A stretch of 52,500 nucleotides of DNA from Ramlibacter alkalitolerans (GTDB lineage: Bacteria; Pseudomonadota; Gammaproteobacteria; Burkholderiales; Burkholderiaceae_C). The stretch covers positions 1-52,500 of the forward strand of contig NZ_JAEQND010000009.1 of assembly GCF_016722765.1 (NCBI RefSeq), in the 5' to 3' direction. Below the pieces are notes generated by a model that searched no databases, had not been told where the DNA came from, and was given only the letters and a program-made list of their open reading frames with translations. Of this stretch, positions 26,928 to 35,841 are shown one piece after another (the stretch's first letter is position 1; every line of letters begins with the position of its first letter). Position numbers and translations under genes: made by a program.

Positions 26928-27788
26928 ATGAGCCAGGAAAGCGATGCCGTGCTGCGGCTGATCGGCGAGCACGAAGAACAGATCCTCACCGAGTGGCTGC
27001 AGGAGGCCGGGGCCAATTCCAGCCGCATCACCGAAGCCGGCCGGCGCACCATGCGCACCGATGCGGGGGAGATCCTGCGCGGCGTGCGTGAGTCGCTGCA
27101 GGCCGGTGCCGATCCCCATGCCTTCCAGGCCGCGGAGTGGAGCACGGTGCGCGACTCGCTCGAATCGCTGTCGCGCTCGCGTGCCGCGCAAGGGCAGTCG
27201 GCGGGCGACACCAGCGCCTTCGTGCTGGCGTTCAAGCGCCCGCTGTTCGGCCTGATCCAGTCCCAGGCCCAGTTGTTGCCGGGCCAGCAGATGGCCGTCG
27301 CGTGGACGATTTCGTCGCTGGTCGACCGCATGGCGCAATGGACGGTCTCCACCTACCAGCACACCCGCGAGGACCTGATCCGCCGCCAGCAGCAGGACCT
27401 GCTGGAGCTGTCCACGCCGGTGATCAAGCTGTTCGAGGGCGTGCTCGCCGTGCCCATGATCGGCACCCTCGACTCCGCGCGCACGCAGGTGGTGATGGAA
27501 ACGCTGCTGCAGCGCATCGTCGAAACCGGCTCGCGGCTGGCGATCATCGACATCACCGGCGTGCCCACGGTGGACACGCTGGTGGCGCAGCACCTGCTCA
27601 AGACCGTCAGCGCGATCCGCCTCATGGGCGCGGAATGCATCATCAGCGGCATCCGGCCGCAGATCGCGCAGACCATCGTGCACCTGGGCATCGACCTGCA
27701 GGGCATCGCCTCGAAGTCTTCGCTGGCCGACGCGCTGGCGCTCGCGATGGAGCAGCAAGGCTTCGTGATCACGCGTCGCCAGGTGTAG
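26928..27788 (+). CDS. rsbR: Stressosome scaffold/sensor protein RsbR
   Basis: A 286-residue protein. The N-terminal ~150 residues are helical and match the RsbRD-type sensor region; the C-terminal ~125 are a STAS domain (LELSTPVIKLFEGVLAVPMIGTLD...). Thr217 in GVPTVDT and Thr249 in IRPQIAQT correspond to the phosphorylatable threonines of Bacillus RsbR. With RsbS it would build the stressosome, a large cytoplasmic complex that releases RsbT on stress. It heads a locus of seven stress-signalling genes. The input signal is unknown; I cannot tell whether the N-terminus binds a cofactor. Confidence 0.92.
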   Translation: MSQESDAVLRLIGEHEEQILTEWLQEAGANSSRITEAGRRTMRTDAGEILRGVRESLQAGADPHAFQAAEWSTVRDSLESLSRSRAAQGQSAGDTSAFVLAFKRPLFGLIQSQAQLLPGQQMAVAWTISSLVDRMAQWTVSTYQHTREDLIRRQQQDLLELSTPVIKLFEGVLAVPMIGTLDSARTQVVMETLLQRIVETGSRLAIIDITGVPTVDTLVAQHLLKTVSAIRLMGAECIISGIRPQIAQTIVHLGIDLQGIASKSSLADALALAMEQQGFVITRRQV

Positions 27789-27792
27789 GCCC

Positions 27793-28167
27793 ATGTACCG
27801 CATCCCGATCCTGCAGATGGGCAACACCCTGCTGGTGACGATCCAGGTGGACATGCAGGACCAGATGGCGCTCGCGCTGCAGGACGACCTCGCCAACAAG
27901 ATCGCGACCACTGGCGCCAAGGGCGTGCTGATCGACATCTCCGCCCTGGAGATCGTCGATTCCTTCGTCGGCCGCATGCTCGCCAGCATCTCCGGCATCT
28001 CGCGCATCCTCGACGCCACCACCGTGGTCGTCGGCATGCAGCCCGCCGTCGCCATCACCCTGGTCGAACTGGGCCTTTCGCTCGCCGGCGTCCGCACCGC
28101 CCTCAACGTGGAGCGCGGCATGGAGCTGCTGGCGCAGGGCCGCAGGGAGAATCCGCTTGCCCCTTGA
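27793..28167 (+). CDS. rsbS: Stressosome STAS protein RsbS
   Basis: A 124-residue single STAS domain and the second core component of the stressosome. Ser57 in LEIVDSFVGRML is the residue phosphorylated by RsbT in Bacillus; GMQPAVAITLVELG is the highly conserved second motif. It starts 4 nt after rsbR. The last residues overlap the start of rsbT. Length and motif match are near perfect for the family. Confidence 0.94.
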   Translation: MYRIPILQMGNTLLVTIQVDMQDQMALALQDDLANKIATTGAKGVLIDISALEIVDSFVGRMLASISGISRILDATTVVVGMQPAVAITLVELGLSLAGVRTALNVERGMELLAQGRRENPLAP

Positions 28168-28564
28168 CGACAGCACCGGCAGCGTGCCGCTGCATTCCGA
28201 GGAAGACATCGTCGCCAGCCGGCAGAAGGTGCGCGTGCTCACGCAACAGCTGAAGTTCTCGCTGGTGGACCAGACCAAGATGATCACCGCGGCCAGCGAG
28301 CTGTCGCGCAACACGCTGGTCCACGGCGGCGGGGGCACCATGCGCTGGGAAGTGCTGGACGACGGCGTGCGGCGCGGGCTGCGCCTGCACTTCGAGGACC
28401 AGGGCCCCGGCATCAGGGACACGAGGCTGGCCATGACCGACGGCTGGACGTCCGGCAGCGGCATGGGCCTGGGCCTTCCGGGCAGCAAGCGCCTGGTGCA
28501 CGAGTTCGAACTCCAGTCCACGCCCGGCGCCGGCACCCGAGTGAGCATCACGCGGTGGAAATGA
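28157..28564 (+). CDS. rsbT: Serine/threonine kinase RsbT
   Basis: A 135-residue HATPase-fold protein kinase that phosphorylates RsbR and RsbS and is released from the complex on stress. The N-box is AASELSRNTLVHGGGG, the G1 box FEDQGPGI and the G2 box GSGMGLGLPGSKRLVHEF. The likely start is a TTG at 28157, 7 nt after GGGAG and overlapping rsbS; the next in-frame candidate is a GTG at 28184. In Bacillus, freed RsbT activates the RsbU phosphatase; here the partner must differ because there is no RsbU or sigma-B in the window. Confidence 0.93.
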   Translation: MPLDDSTGSVPLHSEEDIVASRQKVRVLTQQLKFSLVDQTKMITAASELSRNTLVHGGGGTMRWEVLDDGVRRGLRLHFEDQGPGIRDTRLAMTDGWTSGSGMGLGLPGSKRLVHEFELQSTPGAGTRVSITRWK

Positions 28565-29562
28565 TCTCGGCCGGCTTCCACGCGGTCTTCCCGATGGAGG
28601 ACACCAGCCGCGTGGGCGAGGCGCGCCGCCACGCCGCGCAGCTGGCGGAGGACTGCGGACTCGACGAGACCGATGCGGGCCGGCTGGCGCTGGTCGTCAC
28701 GGAGCTCGGCACCAACCTGGCTCGCCACGCGGTGAAGGGGCGCATGCTGCTGTCGCCGCGCCCGGCGCGGCGCGAGGTGGAAGTGATCGCCGTGGACGAA
28801 GGCCCCGGCATCCTCGACCTCGAGCGCTCGATGGGCGACGGTTATTCCACCGGCGGCACGCCCGGCACCGGCCTGGGCGCGGTACGGCGCCTGTCCCGCC
28901 ACTTCGACATCCACAGCAGCGTGCCGGGCGGCACGGTGGTGCTGGCGCGCGTCGGCACGGGAGTGGCACAGGACTCGCAGGCCGCCTGCACGGGCGCCGT
29001 CTCCATCGCGGCGCCCGGCGAGCGGGTTTGCGGTGACGGCTGGGGCTTTGCGCTTCACGGCGACATCGCGGCCCTGGTGGTGGCCGACGGGCTCGGCCAC
29101 GGCCCCGACGCGGCCGAAGCCGCCGCGGCCGCGCTCGAAGCCTTCGCGGAGGATCCGCTGGCCAGCCCCAGCCTGCTGCTGGAACGCACGCACCAGCGCC
29201 TGCGCAGCACCCGCGGCGCCGCCGTGATGCTGCTGCAGGCCGATGCCGCGACGGGCACGGTGCGCAGCGCCGGCGCCGGCAACGTCATGGCCCGGCTCGT
29301 CTCGGGGGTGAGCGACCGCGCGATCCTGGGCCAGCACGGCACGGCCGGGGTCACGATCCGCACGCCCGAGGAGCAGAGCATCCCCTGGCCGGACCACGCG
29401 CTGCTGGTGGTCTTCTCCGACGGCATCGAAAGCCGCTGGCCGGCCGCGCTGCTCGCCCCCCTGCTCGGCCGCGATCCGGCGCTCGCCGCCGCGGTCCTGG
29501 TGCGCGATCATTGCCGGGGGCGCGACGATGCGACCGTCGCCGTGCTGCGGCGCAAGGACTGA
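28561..29562 (+). CDS. Fused RsbT/RsbW-like ATPase and SpoIIE/RsbX-type phosphatase
   Basis: A 333-residue two-domain protein that starts on the rsbT stop (ATGA). Residues ~1-135 form an HATPase domain (LVVTELGTNLARHA, DEGPGILD, GTPGTGLGAVRRLS). Residues ~145-333 form a PP2C/SpoIIE phosphatase related to RsbX, with metal aspartates in VVADGLGHGPDAAEAA, FSDGIES and GRDDATVAVL. In Bacillus, RsbX resets the stressosome by dephosphorylating RsbR and RsbS. The extra kinase-like domain suggests one protein both adds and removes phosphate, or that it docks like RsbT. Similar fusions occur in other Gram-negative rsb loci. Confidence 0.88.
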   Translation: MISAGFHAVFPMEDTSRVGEARRHAAQLAEDCGLDETDAGRLALVVTELGTNLARHAVKGRMLLSPRPARREVEVIAVDEGPGILDLERSMGDGYSTGGTPGTGLGAVRRLSRHFDIHSSVPGGTVVLARVGTGVAQDSQAACTGAVSIAAPGERVCGDGWGFALHGDIAALVVADGLGHGPDAAEAAAAALEAFAEDPLASPSLLLERTHQRLRSTRGAAVMLLQADAATGTVRSAGAGNVMARLVSGVSDRAILGQHGTAGVTIRTPEEQSIPWPDHALLVVFSDGIESRWPAALLAPLLGRDPALAAAVLVRDHCRGRDDATVAVLRRKD

Positions 29563-29563
29563 G

Positions 29564-30436
29564 ATGGCAACCGACAAGCCGGCACCCTCGCCGGAAGAAC
29601 TCCAGGCGGCGCTCGCCCAGAGCCGGCGCGAGGCGGAGGGCCTGCGCGCCGAACTCGAGGAGACCAACCGCGGCGTGCTGGCGCTGTACGCGGAGCTGGA
29701 TGCGCAGGCCGACCAGTTGCGCGAGGCGACCGAGCTCAAGAGCCGCTTCCTCGCCTACATGAGCCACGAGTTCCGCACGCCGATCAACTCGATCCGCAGC
29801 ATCACGCGCCTGCTGCTCGATCGCGTCGACGGACCGCTGAGCGAGGAACAGGAAAAGCAGGTGTCCTTCATCCAGCAGAACGCCACCGAGTTCGCGGAGA
29901 TGGTGGACGACCTGCTGGACCTGGCCAAGGTGGAGGCCGGCCGGGTCGAGATCTCGCCGGCCTGGTTCGAGATGGTCGACCTGTTCTCGGCGCTGCGCGG
30001 CATGTTCAAGCCGGTGCTGACCAATCCCGACGTGCACCTCGTGTTCGAGGAGCCGGTCGACGTGCCGAAGCTCTATACCGACGACCGCAAGCTGTCGCAG
30101 ATCCTGCGCAACTTCATCTCCAATGCGCTCAAGTTCACCCCGCGCGGCGAAGTGCGCGTCGCCGCGAAGGTGGAGGGCGATGCGCACGTGACCTTCTCGG
30201 TGTCGGATACCGGCATCGGCATCGCGCCGGAGTTCCACCGGGCGATCTTCTCGGACTTCTCGCAGGTGCAGTCGGCGCTGCAGAAGCGCCTGCGCGGGAC
30301 CGGCCTGGGCCTGTCCCTGAGCAAGAAGCTGGCGGAGCTGCTCGGTGGCAGCGTCAGCCTGCAAAGCGAACCGGGCAAGGGTTCCACCTTCTCGGTGACC
30401 ATCCCCGTGCGGCTGGAAGGCCCGCAGCCGCGATGA
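29564..30436 (+). CDS. Soluble histidine kinase
   Basis: A 290-residue sensor kinase without membrane segments. An N-terminal coiled coil (about residues 10-60: EELQAALAQSRREAEGLRAELEE) leads into the HisKA helix with His68 in MSHEFRTPINSI, then the ATPase domain with ILRNFISNALKFTP, DTGIGIAP and GTGLGLSLSKKLAELLGG. The coiled coil may dock directly on stressosome proteins (inference), as kinases linked to rsb modules lack their own sensor. It starts 1 nt after the RsbX-like gene and overlaps the hybrid kinase (ATGA). Confidence 0.9.
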   Translation: MATDKPAPSPEELQAALAQSRREAEGLRAELEETNRGVLALYAELDAQADQLREATELKSRFLAYMSHEFRTPINSIRSITRLLLDRVDGPLSEEQEKQVSFIQQNATEFAEMVDDLLDLAKVEAGRVEISPAWFEMVDLFSALRGMFKPVLTNPDVHLVFEEPVDVPKLYTDDRKLSQILRNFISNALKFTPRGEVRVAAKVEGDAHVTFSVSDTGIGIAPEFHRAIFSDFSQVQSALQKRLRGTGLGLSLSKKLAELLGGSVSLQSEPGKGSTFSVTIPVRLEGPQPR

Positions 30437-32418
30437 TCTCCGCCGAGGCCATCAACGTCACGATCGATCGTGGCGCGCACACCGTGCTGGTGGTCGACGA
30501 CAACCCTGCGACGCGCTACTCCACCGGCCGCCTGATCCGCGCCGCCGGTTTCCAGACCGTGGAGGCCGGCAGCGGCGCCGAAGCGCTGGCACTGATCGCG
30601 CAAGGCGTGTCGGCCGTGGTGCTCGACGTGCACCTGCCCGACATCGACGGCTTCGAGCTGTGCCGCATGATCCGCGCCCAGCCCGTGACGGCGCTGCTGC
30701 CCGTGGTGCACCTGTCGGCGGCCTACGTGCGCGACGAAGACCGCGTCACGGGGCTCAACGCCGGCGCCGACGCCTATCTCGTGCACCCCGTGGAACCCGC
30801 CGTGCTCGTGGCCACGCTGCAGGCGCTGATCCGCGCCCGCCTGGCCGAAGACCAGTTGCGCCGCAGCGAGCAGCGCTTCCGCGCGATCTACGACCAAGCG
30901 CAAAGCGGCATCGCGCTGCTGGACGAAGAGGCGCGCTTCGCCGATGCCAACCCCGCCATGCTGCGCATGCTGGGCCGCTCGCGCGAGGCGCTGATGGGCG
31001 TGGCCTTGAGCGAGCTCGTGCCCGCCGAATGGCGCGAGCGCGTGCAGGCGCAGCTCGCCACGCCGGCGCAGGACCGACCGCCTTGGCGCGGCGAATTCCC
31101 GCTGCTCGCCGCGAACGGCGAGCCGGTGCACCTGGAGTGGAGCGTCTCCTCGCACGTGGAGCCCGGCGTGCGCATCGCCATCGCGATCGACGTCTCGGCC
31201 CGTTACGAGCTGGAGCAGCGCCGGCGCGAGCTGCTGGAACGCGAGCAGGCCGCGCGCCAGCTGGCCGAACACCACAGCCGCACCAAGGACGATTTCATCG
31301 CGGTGCTGTCGCACGAGTTGCGCACCCCGCTGAACGCGATCGTCGGCTGGGTGCACATCCTCAAGCGGCGCGGCACGACGCCGGAGGGCGCCAAGGGGCT
31401 CGATGCCATCGAGCGCAACGTGAAGACGCAGGCGCGAATCATCTCGGACATCCTCGACGTCGCGCGCATCAACTCGGGAAAGCTGCACCTCGACCGCGAG
31501 TGGACGGATCCGGCGGAGCTGGTGACGGCCTCCATCGGCGCCCTCGCCGGCAGCATCGACGAGCGCCGCCTGCAGGTCGAGACGGAGGTCGACGGCGCGC
31601 ACGCGACCGCGTTCCTGGATCCGGCGCGCTTCCAGCAGATCGTCTGGAACCTGATGACCAACGCGATCAAGTTCTCGCCGGAAGGCGGCCGCGTGCTCGT
31701 GGGCCTGCAGCGCACCGGCGAACGGCTGCAGCTGTCGGTGCAGGACTTCGGGCAGGGCATCAAGCCCGACTTCCTGCCGTACCTGTTCGACCGCTTCGCC
31801 CAGAGCGACTCGCCCGGCAACCGGCGCCACGGGGGCCTCGGGCTGGGCCTGTCGATCGTCAAGCACCTGGTGGACCTGCACGGCGGCCGCGTGAGCGCGC
31901 ACAGTGCAGGCGAGGGGCACGGCACCCGCATGCAGGTCGACCTGCCGGCGGTGCCGGTCACGGACACGGCCGAATTCGCCGACACCACCGGCGGCGAACT
32001 GCACGAGGAGATCGAAGGCACGCCGCTGCAAGGCCTCGATGTGCTGCTGGTGGAGGACGACGCCGAAGCCAGCGAGATCCTGGGCGTGGTGCTCGCCGAC
32101 CGCGGCGCGCGGGTGCGCAGTGCGCGCGACTACGACAGCGCGCTGCAGGCCATGCAGCAGGCCTGGCCCGACGTGCTCGTGAGCGACATCGGCCTGCCCG
32201 GGCGCGACGGCTACGAACTGGTGCGGCGCGTGCGCGAGCTGGAGGGCGAGCGGGGCGGCGCGCACCTGCCCGTCATCGCGCTCACGGCCTTCGCGCGGCC
32301 GCAGGACCTGCAGAAGACGCTGGCCGCCGGCTTCGACCTGCACCTGTCCAAGCCGCTCAAGCCGCACAAGCTGGTCGAGGCGATCACCCGCAGCCGCCAG
32401 CCCGGCGCGAACGCCTGA
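30433..32418 (+). CDS. Hybrid histidine kinase REC-PAS-HK-REC
   Basis: A 661-residue cytoplasmic hybrid kinase. REC1 (about 17-135) has the phosphoacceptor Asp65 in VVLDVHLPD, but the usual Lys of the KP motif is His (LVHPVEP), so its switching may be altered. A PAS domain follows (about 145-260), then HisKA with His294 in VLSHELRTPLNAIVGW, the ATPase (IVWNLMTNAIKFSPEGG, QDFGQGI, GGLGLGLSIVKHLV), and a complete REC2 (about 536-655; Asp585, HLSKPLKP). It could take phosphate from the upstream kinase through REC1 and pass it via REC2 to the downstream HPt. Confidence 0.92.
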   Translation: MISAEAINVTIDRGAHTVLVVDDNPATRYSTGRLIRAAGFQTVEAGSGAEALALIAQGVSAVVLDVHLPDIDGFELCRMIRAQPVTALLPVVHLSAAYVRDEDRVTGLNAGADAYLVHPVEPAVLVATLQALIRARLAEDQLRRSEQRFRAIYDQAQSGIALLDEEARFADANPAMLRMLGRSREALMGVALSELVPAEWRERVQAQLATPAQDRPPWRGEFPLLAANGEPVHLEWSVSSHVEPGVRIAIAIDVSARYELEQRRRELLEREQAARQLAEHHSRTKDDFIAVLSHELRTPLNAIVGWVHILKRRGTTPEGAKGLDAIERNVKTQARIISDILDVARINSGKLHLDREWTDPAELVTASIGALAGSIDERRLQVETEVDGAHATAFLDPARFQQIVWNLMTNAIKFSPEGGRVLVGLQRTGERLQLSVQDFGQGIKPDFLPYLFDRFAQSDSPGNRRHGGLGLGLSIVKHLVDLHGGRVSAHSAGEGHGTRMQVDLPAVPVTDTAEFADTTGGELHEEIEGTPLQGLDVLLVEDDAEASEILGVVLADRGARVRSARDYDSALQAMQQAWPDVLVSDIGLPGRDGYELVRRVRELEGERGGAHLPVIALTAFARPQDLQKTLAAGFDLHLSKPLKPHKLVEAITRSRQPGANA

Positions 32419-32450
32419 GAAGGGCCGCGGCGGCAGGGGATAGTGCTGCG

Positions 32451-32804
32451 ATGGACGCTCCGCTGCTGAACGAAGACGCCCTGGCCGGCTTGCGGCGCAT
32501 GGCGAGCGAAGAACAACTCGCCGAATTCATGCGCGTGGCCCTGCAGGGCTACGAGGACGCGTGCGCCCGGATCGAGCAGGAGGACGCCAGTGCCGACACG
32601 GTGGCCAGGCAGGCTCATCGCGTCAGGGGCTCGGCCGGCACCCTGGGGCTCGCGGCGATCAGCGCCGTCGCCGTCCGGCTGGAGGCCGCGGCGCTCGCCG
32701 GCACGCCGGACCGCGAGCTCGTCGCCGGGCTGCGGGCGAGCGTGGCGGCCACGCGGGCCGCGCTGGAGCAGCGCGGCCTCCTGCCGGCCGCCCCCGGCAC
32801 CTGA
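32451..32804 (+). CDS. HPt phosphotransfer protein
   Basis: A 117-residue histidine phosphotransfer domain. His56 in RQAHRVRGSAGTLGL is the phosphorylatable residue in the expected H-x-x-[RK]-G-S-[AS] context. It is all helical, as in other stand-alone HPt proteins. It lies 32 nt after the hybrid kinase and is the last member of the stressosome locus, so the next acceptor in the relay must be encoded elsewhere. Confidence 0.88.
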   Translation: MDAPLLNEDALAGLRRMASEEQLAEFMRVALQGYEDACARIEQEDASADTVARQAHRVRGSAGTLGLAAISAVAVRLEAAALAGTPDRELVAGLRASVAATRAALEQRGLLPAAPGT

Positions 32805-32842
32805 CCCATAATCTCCGCCATCCACCACTTCGAGAACGCACC

Positions 32843-33277
32843 ATGCGCTTCCTGTCGATCGCCGTTTCCATCGTGGCGCTGGCCGCCCTCGGCGCCTGTG
32901 CCCAGACGCCCGGCAACGCCGCCGCCACCGCCACCGGCGTCGCCAAGACGACGCTGCCCAGCGGCGTGATCTTCGAGTCGATGCAGGCCGGCAGCGGCCC
33001 CTCGCCCAAGGCAACCGATTCCGTGAAGGTGCACTACCGCGGCACGTTCACCGATGGCAAGGAGTTCGACAGCTCGTACAAGCGCGGCCAGCCGATCTCG
33101 TTCCCGCTCAATCGCGTGATCCCGTGCTGGACTGAGGCGGTGCAGCTGATGAAGCCGGGCGGCAAGGCGCGCCTGACCTGCCCGCCGCAGACCGCCTACG
33201 GCCCCAGCGGCCGGCCCGGCATTCCGCCCAATTCGACGCTGATCTTCGACATCGAGCTGCTCGGAATCAACTCGTAA
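32843..33277 (+). CDS. FKBP-type peptidyl-prolyl isomerase, lipoprotein
   Basis: A 144-residue protein. The N-terminal signal MRFLSIAVSIVALAALGAC ends in a lipobox (LGAC), so it is a predicted lipoprotein of the periplasmic side. The FKBP domain contains VKVHYRGTFTDGKEFDSSYKRG, FPLNRVIPCWTEAVQLMKPGGKARL and AYGPSGRPGIPPNSTLIFDIELL, a full active site. It helps fold envelope proteins. It is separate from the rsb locus; a CATAAT at 32807-32812 may be its -10 box. Confidence 0.9.
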   Translation: MRFLSIAVSIVALAALGACAQTPGNAAATATGVAKTTLPSGVIFESMQAGSGPSPKATDSVKVHYRGTFTDGKEFDSSYKRGQPISFPLNRVIPCWTEAVQLMKPGGKARLTCPPQTAYGPSGRPGIPPNSTLIFDIELLGINS

Positions 33278-33341
33278 TTCGTGTTTCGGGGGCGGGGGTT
33301 CCCCGATGGTGCAGGCGCGCGGACGCACCACAATCGCGCGC

Positions 33342-33962
33342 ATGCTGACCTTCTACTACGCCCCTGGCACCTGCGCCCTCGCCACGCACCTGGCGCTGGA
33401 ATACGCCGGCACTCCCTATGAAGCGGTGCGCCTGAACTTCAAGGAGCAGCAGCAGCGCTCCCCCGAATACCTGCGCATCAACCCGAAGGGGCGCGTTCCG
33501 GCGCTCGTCACGCCGCAGGGCGTCCTGACCGAGACGCCCGCACTGCTGCAGTACATCGCGCAGACCCAGCCCGAGGCGAAGCTCGCACCGCTGGACGATC
33601 CGTTCCAGCTGGCGAAGATGAACGCGTTCAACAGCTACCTCTGTTCGACGGTGCACGTCGCGCATGCCCATGGCGCGCGCGGCTACCGCTGGACGGACGA
33701 TCCGCAGGCGATCGAGTCCATGAAGAAGAAGGTCCCGCAGACGATGGCCGACAGCTTCGAGCTGATCGAGACGCAGATGTTCGAGGGCCCGTGGGTGCTG
33801 GGGGAACGTTTCAGCACCAGCGACCTGTATCTCTACACCCTCACGCGCTGGTTGCAGGGCGACCAGGTCGACGTGCAGCGCTTCCCGAAGGTCGCCGAGC
33901 ACCTCGCCCGCATGGATGCACAGCCGCAGGTGCAGAAGGTGCTGGCCGCGCAGCGGGCCTGA
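33342..33962 (+). CDS. Glutathione S-transferase
   Basis: A 206-residue GST. The N-terminal thioredoxin fold begins LTFYYAPGTCALATHLALEYAG, with the Cys/Ser region of beta-class enzymes and VPALVTPQGVLTETPALLQYIA (Pro and the ESxA-like glutathione contact as ETPA). The C-terminal helical domain includes FSTSDLYLYTLTRWL, the N-capping-box region. Substrate unknown. A CACAAT hexamer ends 7 nt before the ATG. An SDR gene follows after 3 nt, so the two are probably co-transcribed. Confidence 0.9.
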   Translation: MLTFYYAPGTCALATHLALEYAGTPYEAVRLNFKEQQQRSPEYLRINPKGRVPALVTPQGVLTETPALLQYIAQTQPEAKLAPLDDPFQLAKMNAFNSYLCSTVHVAHAHGARGYRWTDDPQAIESMKKKVPQTMADSFELIETQMFEGPWVLGERFSTSDLYLYTLTRWLQGDQVDVQRFPKVAEHLARMDAQPQVQKVLAAQRA

Positions 33963-33965
33963 TCC

Positions 33966-34742
33966 ATGTACCGCCCGTTCGATCTCGGTGGTCGCGGGGT
34001 GGTGGTCACCGGCGGCAATGGCGGCATCGGCTACGGCATGGCCCGGGCGCTGCTCGCCGCCGGGGCGAAGGTGGCGATCTGGGGCAGCAACCCCGAGAAG
34101 ACCGCGACGGCCCACCGCACATTGGCCGAGGAATGCGGCGATGGCGCGCGCGTCCATGCCTTCGGGTGCGACGTCGGCGACGAGGCCCAGGTGGAGCGCG
34201 CCTTCGCCGACTCCGTGGCGGCGCTCGGTCGCGTCGACGCCTGCTTCGCGAACGCCGGCGTGTCGAGCAAGGGCGTGCTGCTCACCGAGATGACGCTGGA
34301 CGAGTTCCGGCGCGTGCAGCGCGTGAATGTGGAGGGCGTGTTCCTCACCTTGCGGGCGGCGGCGCGCCACATGGCGCAGCACGGGCAGGGCGGCTCGCTG
34401 GTGGCGACGGCCAGCACGGCGGCGGTGGAGGGCGCGGCGCGCAACTGCCACTATGGCGCGTCCAAGGGCGCGGTGACGGCCATGGTGCGGGCGCTGGCGG
34501 TGGAGCTGGCACGGCACCGGATCCGGGTCAATTCCATCCTGCCGGGATGGATAGCAACGGAGATGACGCAGCGCTCGTTCTCCAATCCCCGCTTCGCGGA
34601 GGCCGTGCTGCCGCGTGTTCCGGCGCGGCGCTGGGGAACGATCGATGATTTCGGCGGCGTCGCCGTGTATCTGGCGAGCGATGCGTCCGCGTATGCCACC
34701 GGCGAGCAGTTCCTGATCGACGGCGGGTACACGAAGTTCTGA
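33966..34742 (+). CDS. Short-chain dehydrogenase/reductase
   Basis: A 258-residue classical SDR. The cofactor motif is VVTGGNGGIGYGMARAL, with CDVGD, NAGVSSKG and VNVEG. The catalytic triad reads ATASTAAVEG...YGASK, and the C-terminal DGGYTKF closes the family signature. The family includes 3-oxoacyl-ACP reductases and gluconate/diketone reductases, so the substrate cannot be set. It follows the GST gene by 3 nt. The next 250 nt hold a repeat and the TPP riboswitch. Confidence 0.87.
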   Translation: MYRPFDLGGRGVVVTGGNGGIGYGMARALLAAGAKVAIWGSNPEKTATAHRTLAEECGDGARVHAFGCDVGDEAQVERAFADSVAALGRVDACFANAGVSSKGVLLTEMTLDEFRRVQRVNVEGVFLTLRAAARHMAQHGQGGSLVATASTAAVEGAARNCHYGASKGAVTAMVRALAVELARHRIRVNSILPGWIATEMTQRSFSNPRFAEAVLPRVPARRWGTIDDFGGVAVYLASDASAYATGEQFLIDGGYTKF

Positions 34743-34781
34743 TGGGCCTGCCGCGACGTTCGGCGCTGCAAGCCCCACACC

Positions 34782-34808
34782 GTCGTTCCCGCGCAGGCGG
34801 GAACCCAG
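34782..34808. repeat. dRS3-like repeat (GTTCCC-N8-GGGAAC)
   Basis: GTTCCCGCGCAGGCGGGAAC with flanks CGTC and CCAGG. It is a 20-bp palindrome, and the related ATTCCC form lies at 39127-39146 in an ABC ATPase gene. It sits between the SDR stop and the TPP riboswitch. Short dispersed repeats of this form are widespread in Neisseria and other betaproteobacteria. Confidence 0.7.
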
Positions 34809-34845
34809 GGAGCGCGAAGCGCGGGACCTGTGCCACAATCCCCCC

Positions 34846-34924
34846 AGCTCCGGGGTGTACGCAAAAGCGTGCTGAGATCCAGACCCGTGAACTTGAACCG
34901 GTTCAGACCGGCGGAAGGAGAGCT
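34846..34924 (+). promoter_or_regulatory. TPP (THI-box) riboswitch
   Basis: All conserved parts of the thiamine pyrophosphate aptamer are in order: P1 arms AGCTC (34846-34850) and GAGCT (34920-34924), GGGGTG, the pyrimidine-binding CTGAGA (34872-34877), ACCC, GAACTTGAACCGG and CAGACCGGCGGAAGG. It precedes thiD by 71 nt. That spacer holds a TTCGC/GCGAA hairpin whose 3' arm touches the GAAGGAG ribosome site of thiD. Binding of TPP would therefore probably block translation or transcription of the operon (inference). Confidence 0.95.
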
Positions 34925-34995
34925 GCAAGCCTGACCCCCTCGCGGGTCCGGGGCGATCCCTTCGGAGCACCCATTTCGCTCGCGAAGGAGCCCCC

Positions 34996-35837
<842 letters not shown>

Positions 35838-35841
<4 letters not shown>

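Noticed and set aside
30073..32367. Long minus-strand open frame opposite the hybrid kinase
   Set aside because: Antisense to conserved REC, PAS, HisKA and ATPase motifs, and itself without recognisable domains.
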